This document shows, piece by piece, positions 43,565-51,961 of a DNA stretch of 64,000 nucleotides. The translations under genes were made by a program, and so were the position numbers. The stretch is taken from NCBI GenBank assembly GCA_019912395.1, contig JAIOIH010000049.1, positions 62,001 to 126,000 of the forward strand. Reading direction: 5' to 3'. The notes beneath the pieces were generated by a model. That model made no database searches and was not told the origin of the DNA. It saw nothing but the letters and a program-made list of their open reading frames with translations. How positions within the stretch are numbered: the first letter of the stretch is position 1; every line of letters starts with the position of its first letter. Origin of the DNA: Flavobacteriales bacterium. GTDB lineage: Bacteria > Bacteroidota > Bacteroidia > Flavobacteriales_F > PHOS-HE28.

Positions 43565-45970
43565 ATGAGGATCTTACCGATAGGGGCCGCCTTTCTGGTG
43601 GCGCTGGCCGTTCAGGGTCAACCAGGACCGGTGTCGCAAGGCCACGTGGTTGGCCGCGTTGCCAGTGCCTCGGACCAGCAGCCGCTGCCCGGTGCCAGCA
43701 TTACGTTCGGAGGCACCCGATCGGCCACGGCCAACGACAGTGGGCATTATGCCATCGACCTGCCCGCGGGGAAATACACGGTGATCTTCCGTTTCATTGG
43801 CTTTGCCGAAAAGAGCATGGCCCTGAGCGTCCCTTCGGGAGGCACGGTGACCTTGGACGCGGCGCTGGTGCCTTCCACCTCCCAGCTGGACATGGTGGTG
43901 GTGAGCGCAGGGAAATTCGAGCAGCGGGTGGGTGAGGTCACACAATCGCTGAGCATTTTGCCGGCATCCATAATCCGCGACAAGAACATCACCAATCTGA
44001 ACAAGGCGCTGGACCAAGTGCCCGGTGTGGTGGTAGTGGACCAGGATCCACAGATCCGTGCCGGTAGCGGTTTCAGCTATGGTGCAGGCAGCCGAGTGAT
44101 GATGCTGGTGGATGGCATGCCCATATTGAGCGGGGACATCGGGCGCCCGAACTGGACGTTCCTCCCGATCGAGGACATTGAGCAGGTGGAGGTGATCAAG
44201 GGCGCAAGCAGTGTGCTATACGGCAGCGCGGCCCTCAGTGGCGTGATCAATGTCCGCACAGGCTGGCCGGTCGATTCTTTCAAAACACGCGCAACGGTCT
44301 TTGGTGGTGTCTATGACACGCCCGGGAACCCGGATTCCAAATGGTGGGGGCCCAACCCTCCACTTACCACAGGCGCCAGCTTTTACCATGGCCAGCGGTT
44401 CAGGAAATTCGACCTGGTGATCGGGGGGAATGCCTTCGGCGATCAGGGTCATGTAGGTCCCGAGCGCATTGCACCGGACAGCCTTGTGCAGGATCCCTAC
44501 CGCATGGGCACAGGCGGATATGATCACCGGGTGCGCTTCAATTTCGCCACGCGATGGCGCAACCAGAAGCTCAAGGGACTGAACTACGGCCTGAACGGGA
44601 ACGTGATGAAAAGCCGCAGCACCAGTGTTTTCCTCTGGGATAATTTGAACGAGGGTTTGTTCCGGCCGTCGCCGAACACGATGACCAATACCATGGGGAC
44701 CCAGTTCTATCTCGATCCGTTCGTGAACTATACCGGACCCAAAGGCACCCGGCACAGCCTGCGAGGTCGCTGGTACCATCAGGATTTCGAGAACAACAAC
44801 GACCAGAGCAATGCGAACGACATGCTCTACGGCGAATACCAATTCCAACAGAAGTTCGACCTCTGGGGTCCCGCGGTCGTCACGGTAGGGGTAACCGGGC
44901 AGCAAGTTGCAAGCAATGCCGTGTTGTACAGCGGCGATCCCGATGGCGATGGCGAGAACACCGCCACCAATGCTGCGGGCTACCTGCAAGTGGACAAGAA
45001 GCTCATGGGCAGGCTCATGCTCAGTGCAGGTGTGCGCTATGAGCAATTCAAGGTGAACAGCTACGAACAGGCTGAACCGGTGTTCCGCGCGGGCGCCACC
45101 TATCAGGTATTCGATGGAACCTTCCTGCGCGCGAGCTATGGTGAAGGCTTCCGTTTCCCCACCATCGGGGAACGCTACATCATCACCAACGTGGGCTCCC
45201 TGCACATTTATCCCAACCCCGATCTATTGCCGGAGACCAGTGTGAACATGGAGGCCGGCATCAAGCAAGGGTTCAAGTTCGGCGGGATCACTGGCTATGT
45301 GGATGTGGTGGCTTTCCAGCAGGATTTTGACCGTTACGTGGAATTCACTTTCGGCCAGTGGGGAGCGGACCGGTCCTTTGCCAACCTGTTGGGTTTCGGC
45401 TTCAAGAGTGTCAATACCGGAGGCGCCCGGATCACCGGTACAGAGATAGAGGTGGCCGGCAAAGGCAAGCTGGGCGGGGTGGAACTGCAATTCCTGCTGG
45501 GCTACACACACGCCTTACCGGTGAGCACCACTCCCGATGAGGCCTACGCCAGTACGGTCACAACTACGGGGGCTGTGGAGGAAGTGAGCTATGCCAGCAC
45601 CAGTTCCTACACGGAAAATGACATCCTCAAGTTCCGAGTGGAGGACCTCTTTCGCAGTGACCTCGGAGCCACTTGGAAACGCCTTTCCGGCGGTGTCAGT
45701 TTCAGGTACAACAGCCATGTGCGCAACATCGATGAGGCCTTCATCACCTTCGAGGAACTGGGCCTCCTCGGTGATATCGGGATCAAGGAATGGATGGATA
45801 CGCACACCACCGGCGATTGGATCACCGACATCCGGGTGGGTTATGCGCTAACCCCCGAACTGAAGGCATCGTTCATTGTGAACAACCTCAGTAACGAGGT
45901 GTACGCCATCCGGCCCATGGCGATCGAGGTGCCCCGAAGCTTCCAAGTTCAACTGGCCTATTCACTATGA
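43565..45970 (+). CDS. TonB-dependent outer-membrane receptor with N-terminal carboxypeptidase-regulatory-like domain
   Basis: 801 residues from ATG 43565; an ATG at 43544 would add seven residues and lies ten bases after a TACATTCG -7 element, so it is also credible. Signal peptide, then a CarboxypepD_reg-like domain (GRVASASDQQPLPGASITF with YAIDLPAGKYTVIFRFIGF), a plug (NKALDQVPGVVVVDQDP, LVDGMPILSGDIGRPNWTFLPIEDIEQVEVIKGASSVLYG, VINVRT) and a barrel ending in an aromatic-rich QVQLAYSL. It imports an unknown substrate, perhaps an iron complex. It overlaps kdsB by four bases. Confidence 0.9.
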   Translation: MRILPIGAAFLVALAVQGQPGPVSQGHVVGRVASASDQQPLPGASITFGGTRSATANDSGHYAIDLPAGKYTVIFRFIGFAEKSMALSVPSGGTVTLDAALVPSTSQLDMVVVSAGKFEQRVGEVTQSLSILPASIIRDKNITNLNKALDQVPGVVVVDQDPQIRAGSGFSYGAGSRVMMLVDGMPILSGDIGRPNWTFLPIEDIEQVEVIKGASSVLYGSAALSGVINVRTGWPVDSFKTRATVFGGVYDTPGNPDSKWWGPNPPLTTGASFYHGQRFRKFDLVIGGNAFGDQGHVGPERIAPDSLVQDPYRMGTGGYDHRVRFNFATRWRNQKLKGLNYGLNGNVMKSRSTSVFLWDNLNEGLFRPSPNTMTNTMGTQFYLDPFVNYTGPKGTRHSLRGRWYHQDFENNNDQSNANDMLYGEYQFQQKFDLWGPAVVTVGVTGQQVASNAVLYSGDPDGDGENTATNAAGYLQVDKKLMGRLMLSAGVRYEQFKVNSYEQAEPVFRAGATYQVFDGTFLRASYGEGFRFPTIGERYIITNVGSLHIYPNPDLLPETSVNMEAGIKQGFKFGGITGYVDVVAFQQDFDRYVEFTFGQWGADRSFANLLGFGFKSVNTGGARITGTEIEVAGKGKLGGVELQFLLGYTHALPVSTTPDEAYASTVTTTGAVEEVSYASTSSYTENDILKFRVEDLFRSDLGATWKRLSGGVSFRYNSHVRNIDEAFITFEELGLLGDIGIKEWMDTHTTGDWITDIRVGYALTPELKASFIVNNLSNEVYAIRPMAIEVPRSFQVQLAYSL

Positions 45971-46731
45971 GCCGGGTGCAGCGCATCCTCGGGATCATTC
46001 CCGCGCGCCATGCCAGCAGCCGGTTGCCGGGCAAGCCCTTGGTGGATATCGGCGGAAAAAGCATGGTGCAGCGCGTGGTGGAGCAGGCCATGCGTTCCAA
46101 TGGTCTTTCCGCCGTGGTGGTGGCCACGGACGACCAACGCATCGTGGACCACGTGCTGGCCTTCGGTGGAGATGCGGTGTTGACTTCCGCCTCCCATGCC
46201 AGCGGCACGGACCGATGCTGGGAGGCCTTGGAGGTGGTGGGGAAGGAAAAATTCGATGGTGTGGTGAACATTCAAGGGGACGAACCCTTCATCGAACCTG
46301 CCCAGATCGATGAACTCTGTGCTTGTTTGATGCAACCGGGTGTTTCAATCGCCACGCTGGCACAAGTGGTCACCTCGGATGAGGACCTGGATGATCCGGG
46401 TGAGGTGCTCATCACGGTGGATCGCTCCATGAACGCCTTGTACTTCAGCAGGGCGGCGATCCCCTTTCTGCGTGATCAAGGGACCGGAGCCAGGCACACG
46501 CGGTTCCGCTATTTGAAACACGTGGGGATCTATGCATACTCGGCCGAGGTCTTGTGGAAGATCGTCCGCATGCCGCCATCCCCGCTGGAACTGGCCGAGT
46601 CCCTGGAGCAACTGCGCTGGCTGGAGAACGGCGTGGCCGTACGTGTGGGCCTTACCGAACATCCCTCGTTCTGCGTGGACACCCCTGAGGACCTGGAACA
46701 AGCGCGGCGCAAGGTGAGGGCGGGAAAATGA
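45967..46731 (+). CDS. kdsB: 3-deoxy-manno-octulosonate cytidylyltransferase
   Basis: 254 residues. Starts IPARHASSRLPGKPLVDIGGKSMVQRVVEQA, the nucleotidyltransferase signature, then VVVATDDQRIVDHV, VVNIQGDEPFIEP and RHTRFRYLKHVGIYAY. It activates Kdo with CTP for lipopolysaccharide synthesis. The start overlaps the TonB receptor stop by four bases (ATGA), an unusual translational coupling between an LPS-precursor enzyme and a receptor. Confidence 0.95.
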   Translation: MSRVQRILGIIPARHASSRLPGKPLVDIGGKSMVQRVVEQAMRSNGLSAVVVATDDQRIVDHVLAFGGDAVLTSASHASGTDRCWEALEVVGKEKFDGVVNIQGDEPFIEPAQIDELCACLMQPGVSIATLAQVVTSDEDLDDPGEVLITVDRSMNALYFSRAAIPFLRDQGTGARHTRFRYLKHVGIYAYSAEVLWKIVRMPPSPLELAESLEQLRWLENGVAVRVGLTEHPSFCVDTPEDLEQARRKVRAGK

Positions 46732-46774
46732 ACGTCGGATAACGGGGTGCCGATCTCTCCAGCACGCATTCCCT

Positions 46775-46782
46775 TAGTTTTG
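46775..46782 (+). promoter_or_regulatory. -7 promoter element, nine bases before the HU-CCDC81/SPOR gene
   Basis: TAGTTTTG fits TAnnTTTG; the ATG is at 46792, so the transcript would be nearly leaderless. It also argues for that ATG over an earlier in-frame start. Confidence 0.5.
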
Positions 46783-46791
46783 CCCTGCACA

Positions 46792-47838
46792 ATGGCCCTT
46801 GACCGCTACATCCACGACCTGCTGTTCCTGCACGATTGCGTGATCGTCCCTGATTTCGGTGGTTTCCTCACGCACTATCGCCCTGCCCGCTTGGATGAAC
46901 AGCGCCGCTTGGTCCTTCCCCCGTCCAAGGACCTTAGCTTCAACAAGCACCTCGTACGGCAGGACGGCCTTTTGGTCGATCAATTGGTGCGGCGTGAGGG
47001 TCTTGATTTCCCTGGCGCGAAGGTCAAGATCGATGCGGAAGTGGCCGGGTGGAAACGGAAGCTGCAGCACCACGGCCGATTGGAAGTTCTGCGGGTGGGC
47101 ACCTTTTTCCATGATGCGGAGAACAATCTCCAGTTCGAGCCCGATCGGCGCGTGAACTTCCTCAAGGATGCCTACGGTCTCAGGCCAGTGGCGGCCGTTC
47201 CAGTGCCCGTTGTGGAATTACCCGTCATCAACCCTGCACCGACCGAGATCGCGGCAATTGTCGGAAAGGAGCGCGGACGCCTCACCGGGGCTTTGGCCGC
47301 TGCTGCCGTTGCCGCCATTCTGCTTACCGCCGCCACCTGGTGGGCCGTGGGCAGTTCGGAAAGCAACCCCATCGCCTGGAGCGGTTTCGATGTGCTGCGT
47401 GGTTCGGAGCCTTCACGCTATGTCCTTCCCGCTGCACCACCTGCACCGACCGGGGAACCGGTGCAAGCCTCTTTCTGGTCCGCACCCGCGGACCTGCATG
47501 GCGTGCAGGAATTGCCGATCGCGGGCCCGGATGTTGCCCCCGTGGCGGTGGACTTGGGCCAAGCGCCGGGAAACGCCGCTCCGGAAAGCACCGCCGTGGC
47601 CACCCCCGCCGTCCGTTCGCGCTATCATATCATCGGTGGTTGCTTCCTGGAAAAGGAGAATGCCGACCGATTCATCTCAGAGCTTCAGGCCAAGGGCTTT
47701 GCCGCTTCATTGGTCGATGTGAAGGGCGGGCTTCACCGGGTTGCCTACGGCAGCTATCCCTTGAAGGCCACAGCGATGGAAGCGCTGAATGCCGTACGCA
47801 AGGAAGAAGCGCCCGATGCGTGGATGCTGGTGAAGTGA
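46792..47838 (+). CDS. HU-CCDC81-like and SPOR domain membrane protein
   Basis: 348 residues. The first ~125 residues (LDRYIHDLLFLHDCVIVPDFGGFLTHY, LSFNKHLVRQDGLLVDQLV, LEVLRVGTFFHDAENNLQFEPD) follow the bacterial HU-CCDC81 pair of IHF/HU-like domains. A single membrane helix lies at about 165-186 (ALAAAAVAAILLTAATWWAV), a Pro/Ala-rich linker follows, and a SPOR domain ends it (YHIIGGCFLEKENADRFISELQAKGFAASLVDVKGGLHRVAYGSYP, from about 272). So a DNA-binding-fold domain is predicted in the cytoplasm and a peptidoglycan-binding one in the periplasm. The role is unknown; a link between chromosome and septum is plausible. Confidence 0.85.
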   Translation: MALDRYIHDLLFLHDCVIVPDFGGFLTHYRPARLDEQRRLVLPPSKDLSFNKHLVRQDGLLVDQLVRREGLDFPGAKVKIDAEVAGWKRKLQHHGRLEVLRVGTFFHDAENNLQFEPDRRVNFLKDAYGLRPVAAVPVPVVELPVINPAPTEIAAIVGKERGRLTGALAAAAVAAILLTAATWWAVGSSESNPIAWSGFDVLRGSEPSRYVLPAAPPAPTGEPVQASFWSAPADLHGVQELPIAGPDVAPVAVDLGQAPGNAAPESTAVATPAVRSRYHIIGGCFLEKENADRFISELQAKGFAASLVDVKGGLHRVAYGSYPLKATAMEALNAVRKEEAPDAWMLVK

Positions 47839-47872
47839 ACACCATCCGGGATCCATCGGTGGTAACTTTGTA

Positions 47873-47880
47873 CGGCATCC
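47873..47880 (+). promoter_or_regulatory. -7 promoter element, nine bases before the gene at 47890
   Basis: TAACTTTG fits TAnnTTTG, with the ATG at 47890. Same close spacing as deoC and the gene at 46792. Confidence 0.45.
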
Positions 47881-47889
47881 GAAAACGCC

Positions 47890-48288
47890 ATGACGCGAAC
47901 GATCGACATGAAGGCCTTGGAACTTTCCTTCCGGGACATGGACGTGGTACACGCCCATTTCAAGGATGAAGTGCTAGGCACCGTGAACGATGTGCATGAA
48001 CTCTTCGACACCATCGGCCGGGAGCGCAACGGTCGCAAGGCGCTGCTGGTGGTGACCATGGGCGAGCATGCCACCCTCACCAACGAGGCGCGTGCACTGG
48101 CCAGCGGGCCGGAGGGCGACAGGGTGCTTGCTGCCGACGCGATCGTGCTGCGCGACTTTGGGCATCAACTCGCCGCGAATGCCTTCGTGCGTCACAATCG
48201 ACCGGTGCGGCCCACCAAATTGTTCCCGGACATGGTAAGTGCCTTGACCTGGCTGGGAGAACAACAACATCTTATCGACCAGGAATGA
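47890..48288 (+). CDS. Small cytoplasmic protein, STAS/SEC14-like (DUF7793-type)
   Basis: 132 residues with no signal peptide. It contains VVTMGEHATLTNEARALASGPEGDRVLAADAIVLRDFGHQLAANAFVRHNRPVRPTKLFPDMVSALTWL, a pattern I associate with short Bacteroidota proteins of the SpoIIAA/STAS-like kind. The alternating strands and helices fit that fold. The function is not known. Its stop overlaps the next gene by four bases. Confidence 0.65.
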   Translation: MTRTIDMKALELSFRDMDVVHAHFKDEVLGTVNDVHELFDTIGRERNGRKALLVVTMGEHATLTNEARALASGPEGDRVLAADAIVLRDFGHQLAANAFVRHNRPVRPTKLFPDMVSALTWLGEQQHLIDQE

Positions 48289-48932
48289 CCGGATCCGTTC
48301 TAGCGACTGCATGTGCCGTGCTTTCTTTCCATGTTTCCGCACAAGTGGTGCTGGAACCCGCCGCCAAGACCATCAAGCTGGGAAAGGCCGAGATCACTTC
48401 CTTGGCCATCGCGCCCAAAGGGGACCGCATCCTGGTGGGTACCGACAGTGGTGCCGAGCTGCGCGACCTGGAGAGCGGCAAGCGCGTAGCGCAATTTCCG
48501 TACGATGAGGATGGCAGCAAGGCTGTGTACTACACCGCTTTCAACGAGAACGGCGAATTCGTGGTGCTGATCGGCTATGCCGGAACACGGGAGGTTTGGG
48601 ACGTGAAGAGCGGCAAACAGGACAAAATGCTGTCACGCCAAGGATGGATCCCCGATGCGATACGCACCAAGGACATGGGGCTGAGGAAGGGTAATTCCAA
48701 TTTTGATCGCTTCTACCTGCAGACCGAGGCTGACCAGGACGGGATCACAGCGCGTGCCGATAGGGACGGTGCGGTAGTGTTCACCGATGCGGACGGGAAC
48801 GCCTTGCAAACACTGACCTTTTCCGAGAACAAGGACCAGCATCACCGGGCACCCTGCCTGTTCCACAATGGGCAGTTCATCACTGGCACGGATGATGGCC
48901 GGGTGCTCTTCTACGAGCTGGCCAAGCCCTGA
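48285..48932 (+). CDS. Exported WD40-like repeat protein
   Basis: 215 residues with a probable signal peptide (MTGSVLATACAVLSFHVSAQ). Repeats of the type ITSLAIAPKGDRILVGTDSGAELRDLESGKRV, VYYTAFNENGEFVVLIGYAGTREVWDVKSGK and FHNGQFITGTDDGRVLFYEL look like three or four beta-propeller blades, too few for a closed propeller. It starts within the stop of the upstream gene and its end overlaps the convergent prxQ by 22 bases. Unknown function. Confidence 0.65.
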   Translation: MTGSVLATACAVLSFHVSAQVVLEPAAKTIKLGKAEITSLAIAPKGDRILVGTDSGAELRDLESGKRVAQFPYDEDGSKAVYYTAFNENGEFVVLIGYAGTREVWDVKSGKQDKMLSRQGWIPDAIRTKDMGLRKGNSNFDRFYLQTEADQDGITARADRDGAVVFTDADGNALQTLTFSENKDQHHRAPCLFHNGQFITGTDDGRVLFYELAKP

Positions 48933-49390
48933 TCGCGCAATGCGGCCAAGGCCGTGCGCACATGCTTCCCCGCGTTGAGGCGGTCCTGTGTGGCTGCGCG
49001 GATGATGCCGCCGCCGTCGATCACGAAGGTGGCACGTTCCTTCAGGCCAAGGAAGCTTTTGAGGCCAAAGGCACGGAATGCGACATTGTCGGGATCGCTG
49101 AGCAGGATGAAGGGCAGCTTGTGCCGATCGGCAAAGGCCCGATGTGAGGCCACATCATCCGTACTGATGCCGATCACTACAGCGCCAAGGCCGGTGAATT
49201 CGCTGTAATGGTCGCGGAAGCCGCAGGCCTGCCTGGTACAGACCGGCGTGTCATCCTTGGGGTAGAAGTAGACCACCGCCGGGCCTTGACTGCGCAAGGA
49301 GGAAAGCCGGAACAGCTTGCCGTTGTTGTCCAACAAGGCAATATCAGGCGCGGGATCCCCTGGTTTCAGCATGAACGGACAGTTGGGCAC
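48911..49390 (-). CDS. Thioredoxin-dependent peroxiredoxin, PrxQ/BCP type
   Basis: 159 residues; a shorter form from ATG 49372 is possible. Thioredoxin-fold sequence with KPGDPAPDIALLDNNGKLFRLSSLR, then YFYPKDDTPVCTRQACGFRD holding the peroxidatic cysteine and a second cysteine five residues later, as in the 2-Cys BCP/PrxQ group. It reduces hydroperoxides, using thioredoxin. The 3' end overlaps the convergent WD40-like gene. Confidence 0.93.
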   Translation of the reverse strand: MPNCPFMLKPGDPAPDIALLDNNGKLFRLSSLRSQGPAVVYFYPKDDTPVCTRQACGFRDHYSEFTGLGAVVIGISTDDVASHRAFADRHKLPFILLSDPDNVAFRAFGLKSFLGLKERATFVIDGGGIIRAATQDRLNAGKHVRTALAALRDQGLASS

Positions 49391-49456
49391 AATTTCGTGA
49401 AACGGCGGAAGGTAACAGCATGCAACGGGCTAATTTCGCATCCCGAAACACCGTCC

Positions 49457-49966
49457 ATGGAAGCCAGGCCTACCAGCAAGAGTTATTCCGAGACCACCCA
49501 CATCGTTCTCCCCAATGATACCAACACGATGGACAGCCTCTTCGGCGGCCAGTTGCTGAGGTGGTTGGACATGAGCTGCGCCATCAGCGCGCACCGGCAC
49601 TGCCACCGTGTTACGGTTACTGCGGCGGTGAACAACGTGAGCTTCGATGTGCCCATCAAGCTGGGCGACATGGTGACGATCAAGGCGCACGTGAGCCGCA
49701 CCTTCAAAACGAGCATGGAGGTATGGGCCGATGTGTGGACCGAGAACCAGTTCAGCGGGGAACGCACCAAGTGCAACAGTGCCATATACACCTTCGTGGC
49801 CGTGGATGAGCAAGGCAAGCCGACTGCGGTTCCCGAAGTGGTCCCGGTGACCGATGAGGAAAAAGTGCGTTTCGCCGGTGCCCTGCGCCGCAGGCAATTA
49901 CGACTGATCCTTGCCGGAAAAATGAAGCCCGAGGATGCTACGGAGCTGAAGGCATTGTTTGTTTGA
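49457..49966 (+). CDS. Acyl-CoA thioesterase, hotdog fold (YciA/BFIT type)
   Basis: 169 residues from ATG 49457. The sequence TTHIVLPNDTNTMDSLFGGQLLRWLDMSCAISAHRHC holds the N/D active-site turn of hotdog thioesterases, followed by VTAAVNNVSFDVPIKLGDMVTIKAHVSRTFKTSMEVWADVW and AIYTFVAVDEQGKPT. It hydrolyses acyl-CoA to free acid and CoA. A TAATTTCG promoter element is at 49431-49438. Divergent from prxQ. Confidence 0.9.
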   Translation: MEARPTSKSYSETTHIVLPNDTNTMDSLFGGQLLRWLDMSCAISAHRHCHRVTVTAAVNNVSFDVPIKLGDMVTIKAHVSRTFKTSMEVWADVWTENQFSGERTKCNSAIYTFVAVDEQGKPTAVPEVVPVTDEEKVRFAGALRRRQLRLILAGKMKPEDATELKALFV

Positions 49967-50060
49967 AGTGGAGCATGCGGCTCCCCAGCAATACTGTCCC
50001 GAACTGGTCTTCTCTGCGCCCCTGGCTGCCGAAGGCATGCACTGCCGCATGACCCCAACA

Positions 50061-51041
50061 CTATTGCCCGTTCACTAACGACGCGATCCCCTCCAGGTCC
50101 TGCTTTTCCATGCACCGAAAATGGCCACGTGGACACTGATCGAAACCGATCTTGGAGCAGGGCCTGCAGTCCAAGCCCTTCACTTCGCTGATGTACGCCC
50201 GCCCGGGATGCTCCGGGATGTAGGGACCCATGCCGAACTGGGGAACCGTGTTGCCCCACACGCTTACTACTTTTTTGCGGAACGCGCTGGCCACGTGCAT
50301 GGCACCGCTGTCATGTGCGATCACGCTGTTCGCCTGTCGGATCAATGAGGCGGAACCGGGAAGGTCGAATTTCCCGGTGGTGTCGAATACCCTGGCACCC
50401 ACTGCGTGCGTGATCGCTCGTCCCACGGCTTGATCGTCCGGGCCACCGATGATGACCAGTGGCCCCTTCAGCTTTTCGGCCAGCTCGATCAGTTTGTGCT
50501 GCGGCAAGCGTTTGGTGAAGTGGCCGGCACCGATGCACAGCGCGATATATCCATCGCGGTGCGTGGGCGGCAGGCTCTCCATGTTCACCTCGCGCTCCGG
50601 CGGGATGAAAAGATCAAGGCCCTTCCCATCGTTCTTCACGCCCAGGTGCGCCACGGTGGAAAGGTAGCGGTCCACAATGTGGATGTTCGGCAACCGGTCC
50701 TTCTTGAAATTCACCAGCAGCCACTTCTCGAAGTTCAGCTTGGGAAAGCTCTTGGATGGAACGCCCAGGGCCATTTTTACCCGCTGGGTCCGCGCGTTTC
50801 GGTGCAGGTCCACCACAAGGTCGAATTTTTCCCTCTTCAGGTCCCGGACCACTTCCCCCAGGTTTTCCTTCAGAAGGTGTACACGGTCCACGTGCGGCGA
50901 TCGCTCCACCAAGGCGCGGAAGCCCTCCTTGGTGAGGAAGTGCAGCTCGACACCGGAAACCTGTTCCTTCAAGCAACGCAGCACCGGCGAAGTGAGGATG
51001 ATGTCACCGATGGAACTGAAGCGGATAACGAGTACCTTCAT
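50061..51041 (-). CDS. Glycosyltransferase family 9 (heptosyltransferase-like)
   Basis: 326 residues from ATG 51041 (MKVLVIRFSSIGDIILTSPVL); a start four codons earlier is possible. GT9 features are VIRFSSIGDIILTSPVLR, DLVVDLHRNARTQRVKMAL, IALCIGAGHFTKRLPQHKLIELAEKLKG, VIIGGPDDQAVG and IAHDSGAMHVASAFRKKVVSVWGNT. It adds a heptose or related sugar to the lipopolysaccharide core. A cysteine cluster near the end (LDCRPCSKIGFDQCPRGHFRCM) is found in many relatives. Confidence 0.92.
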   Translation of the reverse strand: MKVLVIRFSSIGDIILTSPVLRCLKEQVSGVELHFLTKEGFRALVERSPHVDRVHLLKENLGEVVRDLKREKFDLVVDLHRNARTQRVKMALGVPSKSFPKLNFEKWLLVNFKKDRLPNIHIVDRYLSTVAHLGVKNDGKGLDLFIPPEREVNMESLPPTHRDGYIALCIGAGHFTKRLPQHKLIELAEKLKGPLVIIGGPDDQAVGRAITHAVGARVFDTTGKFDLPGSASLIRQANSVIAHDSGAMHVASAFRKKVVSVWGNTVPQFGMGPYIPEHPGRAYISEVKGLDCRPCSKIGFDQCPRGHFRCMEKQDLEGIASLVNGQ

Positions 51042-51193
51042 GGGAGTGGGCACGAAAGTAGACCTCCGGCATGGACCGGTGCCCGTGTACGGCGCGGCGA
51101 GCTCCCCAGTTCATCCCGTTCCGGGCGATCGCTCCACTGAACACTTATCTTGGTCCGACGTTCGGCGAAGTGACCGACCATCAGGAGTAGAAA

Positions 51194-51961
51194 ATGTATA
51201 TTGATACCCACGCCCACCTCTATCACAAGCAGTTTGAACAGGACCGTACCGAAATGGTGCAGCGCGCACTGGATGCCGGTGTCCTCAAGCTCTTCCTTCC
51301 CAATATCGACCTCACCAGTGTGGAAGCCCTGCATGCCCTCTGCGACCAGTTCCCGGAGGTTTGTTTCCCCATGATGGGGCTGCATCCCTGCTCCGTGGGC
51401 GAAGATCCCAGCCGCGATCTGGGCGAGGTGGAACGCCTCTTGGGCACCGGCCGCTATTGGGCCGTGGGTGAGGTCGGCATCGACCTGCACTGGGACAAGA
51501 CCTGGCTCAGCCAGCAGCAGGATGCCTTTCGGCAACAAGTGCGCTGGGCCAAGGAGCTGGCATTGCCCGTGGTGATCCACTGCCGCGAAAGCTTCGAGGA
51601 GACCATTTCCATCATCGAGGAAGAGAAGGACGAGCACCTCACCGGTATCTTTCATTGCTTCACCGGTTCCGTTGAGGAGGCCCGGCGCATCATTGATCTT
51701 GGGGATTTCATGCTCGGTATCGGGGGCGTGATCACCTACCCCAAGGGCGGCCTCGCGGAGACCATGGCCGAAGTGGGCGCCGCGCATTGCGTGCTGGAGA
51801 CCGATGCGCCCTACCTCACTCCCGTGCCGTTCCGCGGCAAACGGAACGAGAGCAGTTACATCCCTTTGATCGCGGAAGCATTGGCCACCGCCGTGGGGCT
51901 TCCGGTAGAGGAAGTAGCCCGCATCACCACCGCCAACGCCGAGCTGCTCTTCGCCGAATGA
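51194..51961 (+). CDS. TatD-family metal-dependent hydrolase
   Basis: 255 residues. Metal ligands and motifs of TatD DNases are present: DTHAHLYH at residues 4-11, GEVGIDLHWDKTW, VIHCRESFEETI, GIFHCFTGSVEEA and ETDAPYLTPVPFRGKRNESSYIPLIAE. Members have 3'-5' exonuclease activity on DNA or RNA. The stop overlaps the ansA start (ATGA). Confidence 0.93.
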   Translation: MYIDTHAHLYHKQFEQDRTEMVQRALDAGVLKLFLPNIDLTSVEALHALCDQFPEVCFPMMGLHPCSVGEDPSRDLGEVERLLGTGRYWAVGEVGIDLHWDKTWLSQQQDAFRQQVRWAKELALPVVIHCRESFEETISIIEEEKDEHLTGIFHCFTGSVEEARRIIDLGDFMLGIGGVITYPKGGLAETMAEVGAAHCVLETDAPYLTPVPFRGKRNESSYIPLIAEALATAVGLPVEEVARITTANAELLFAE

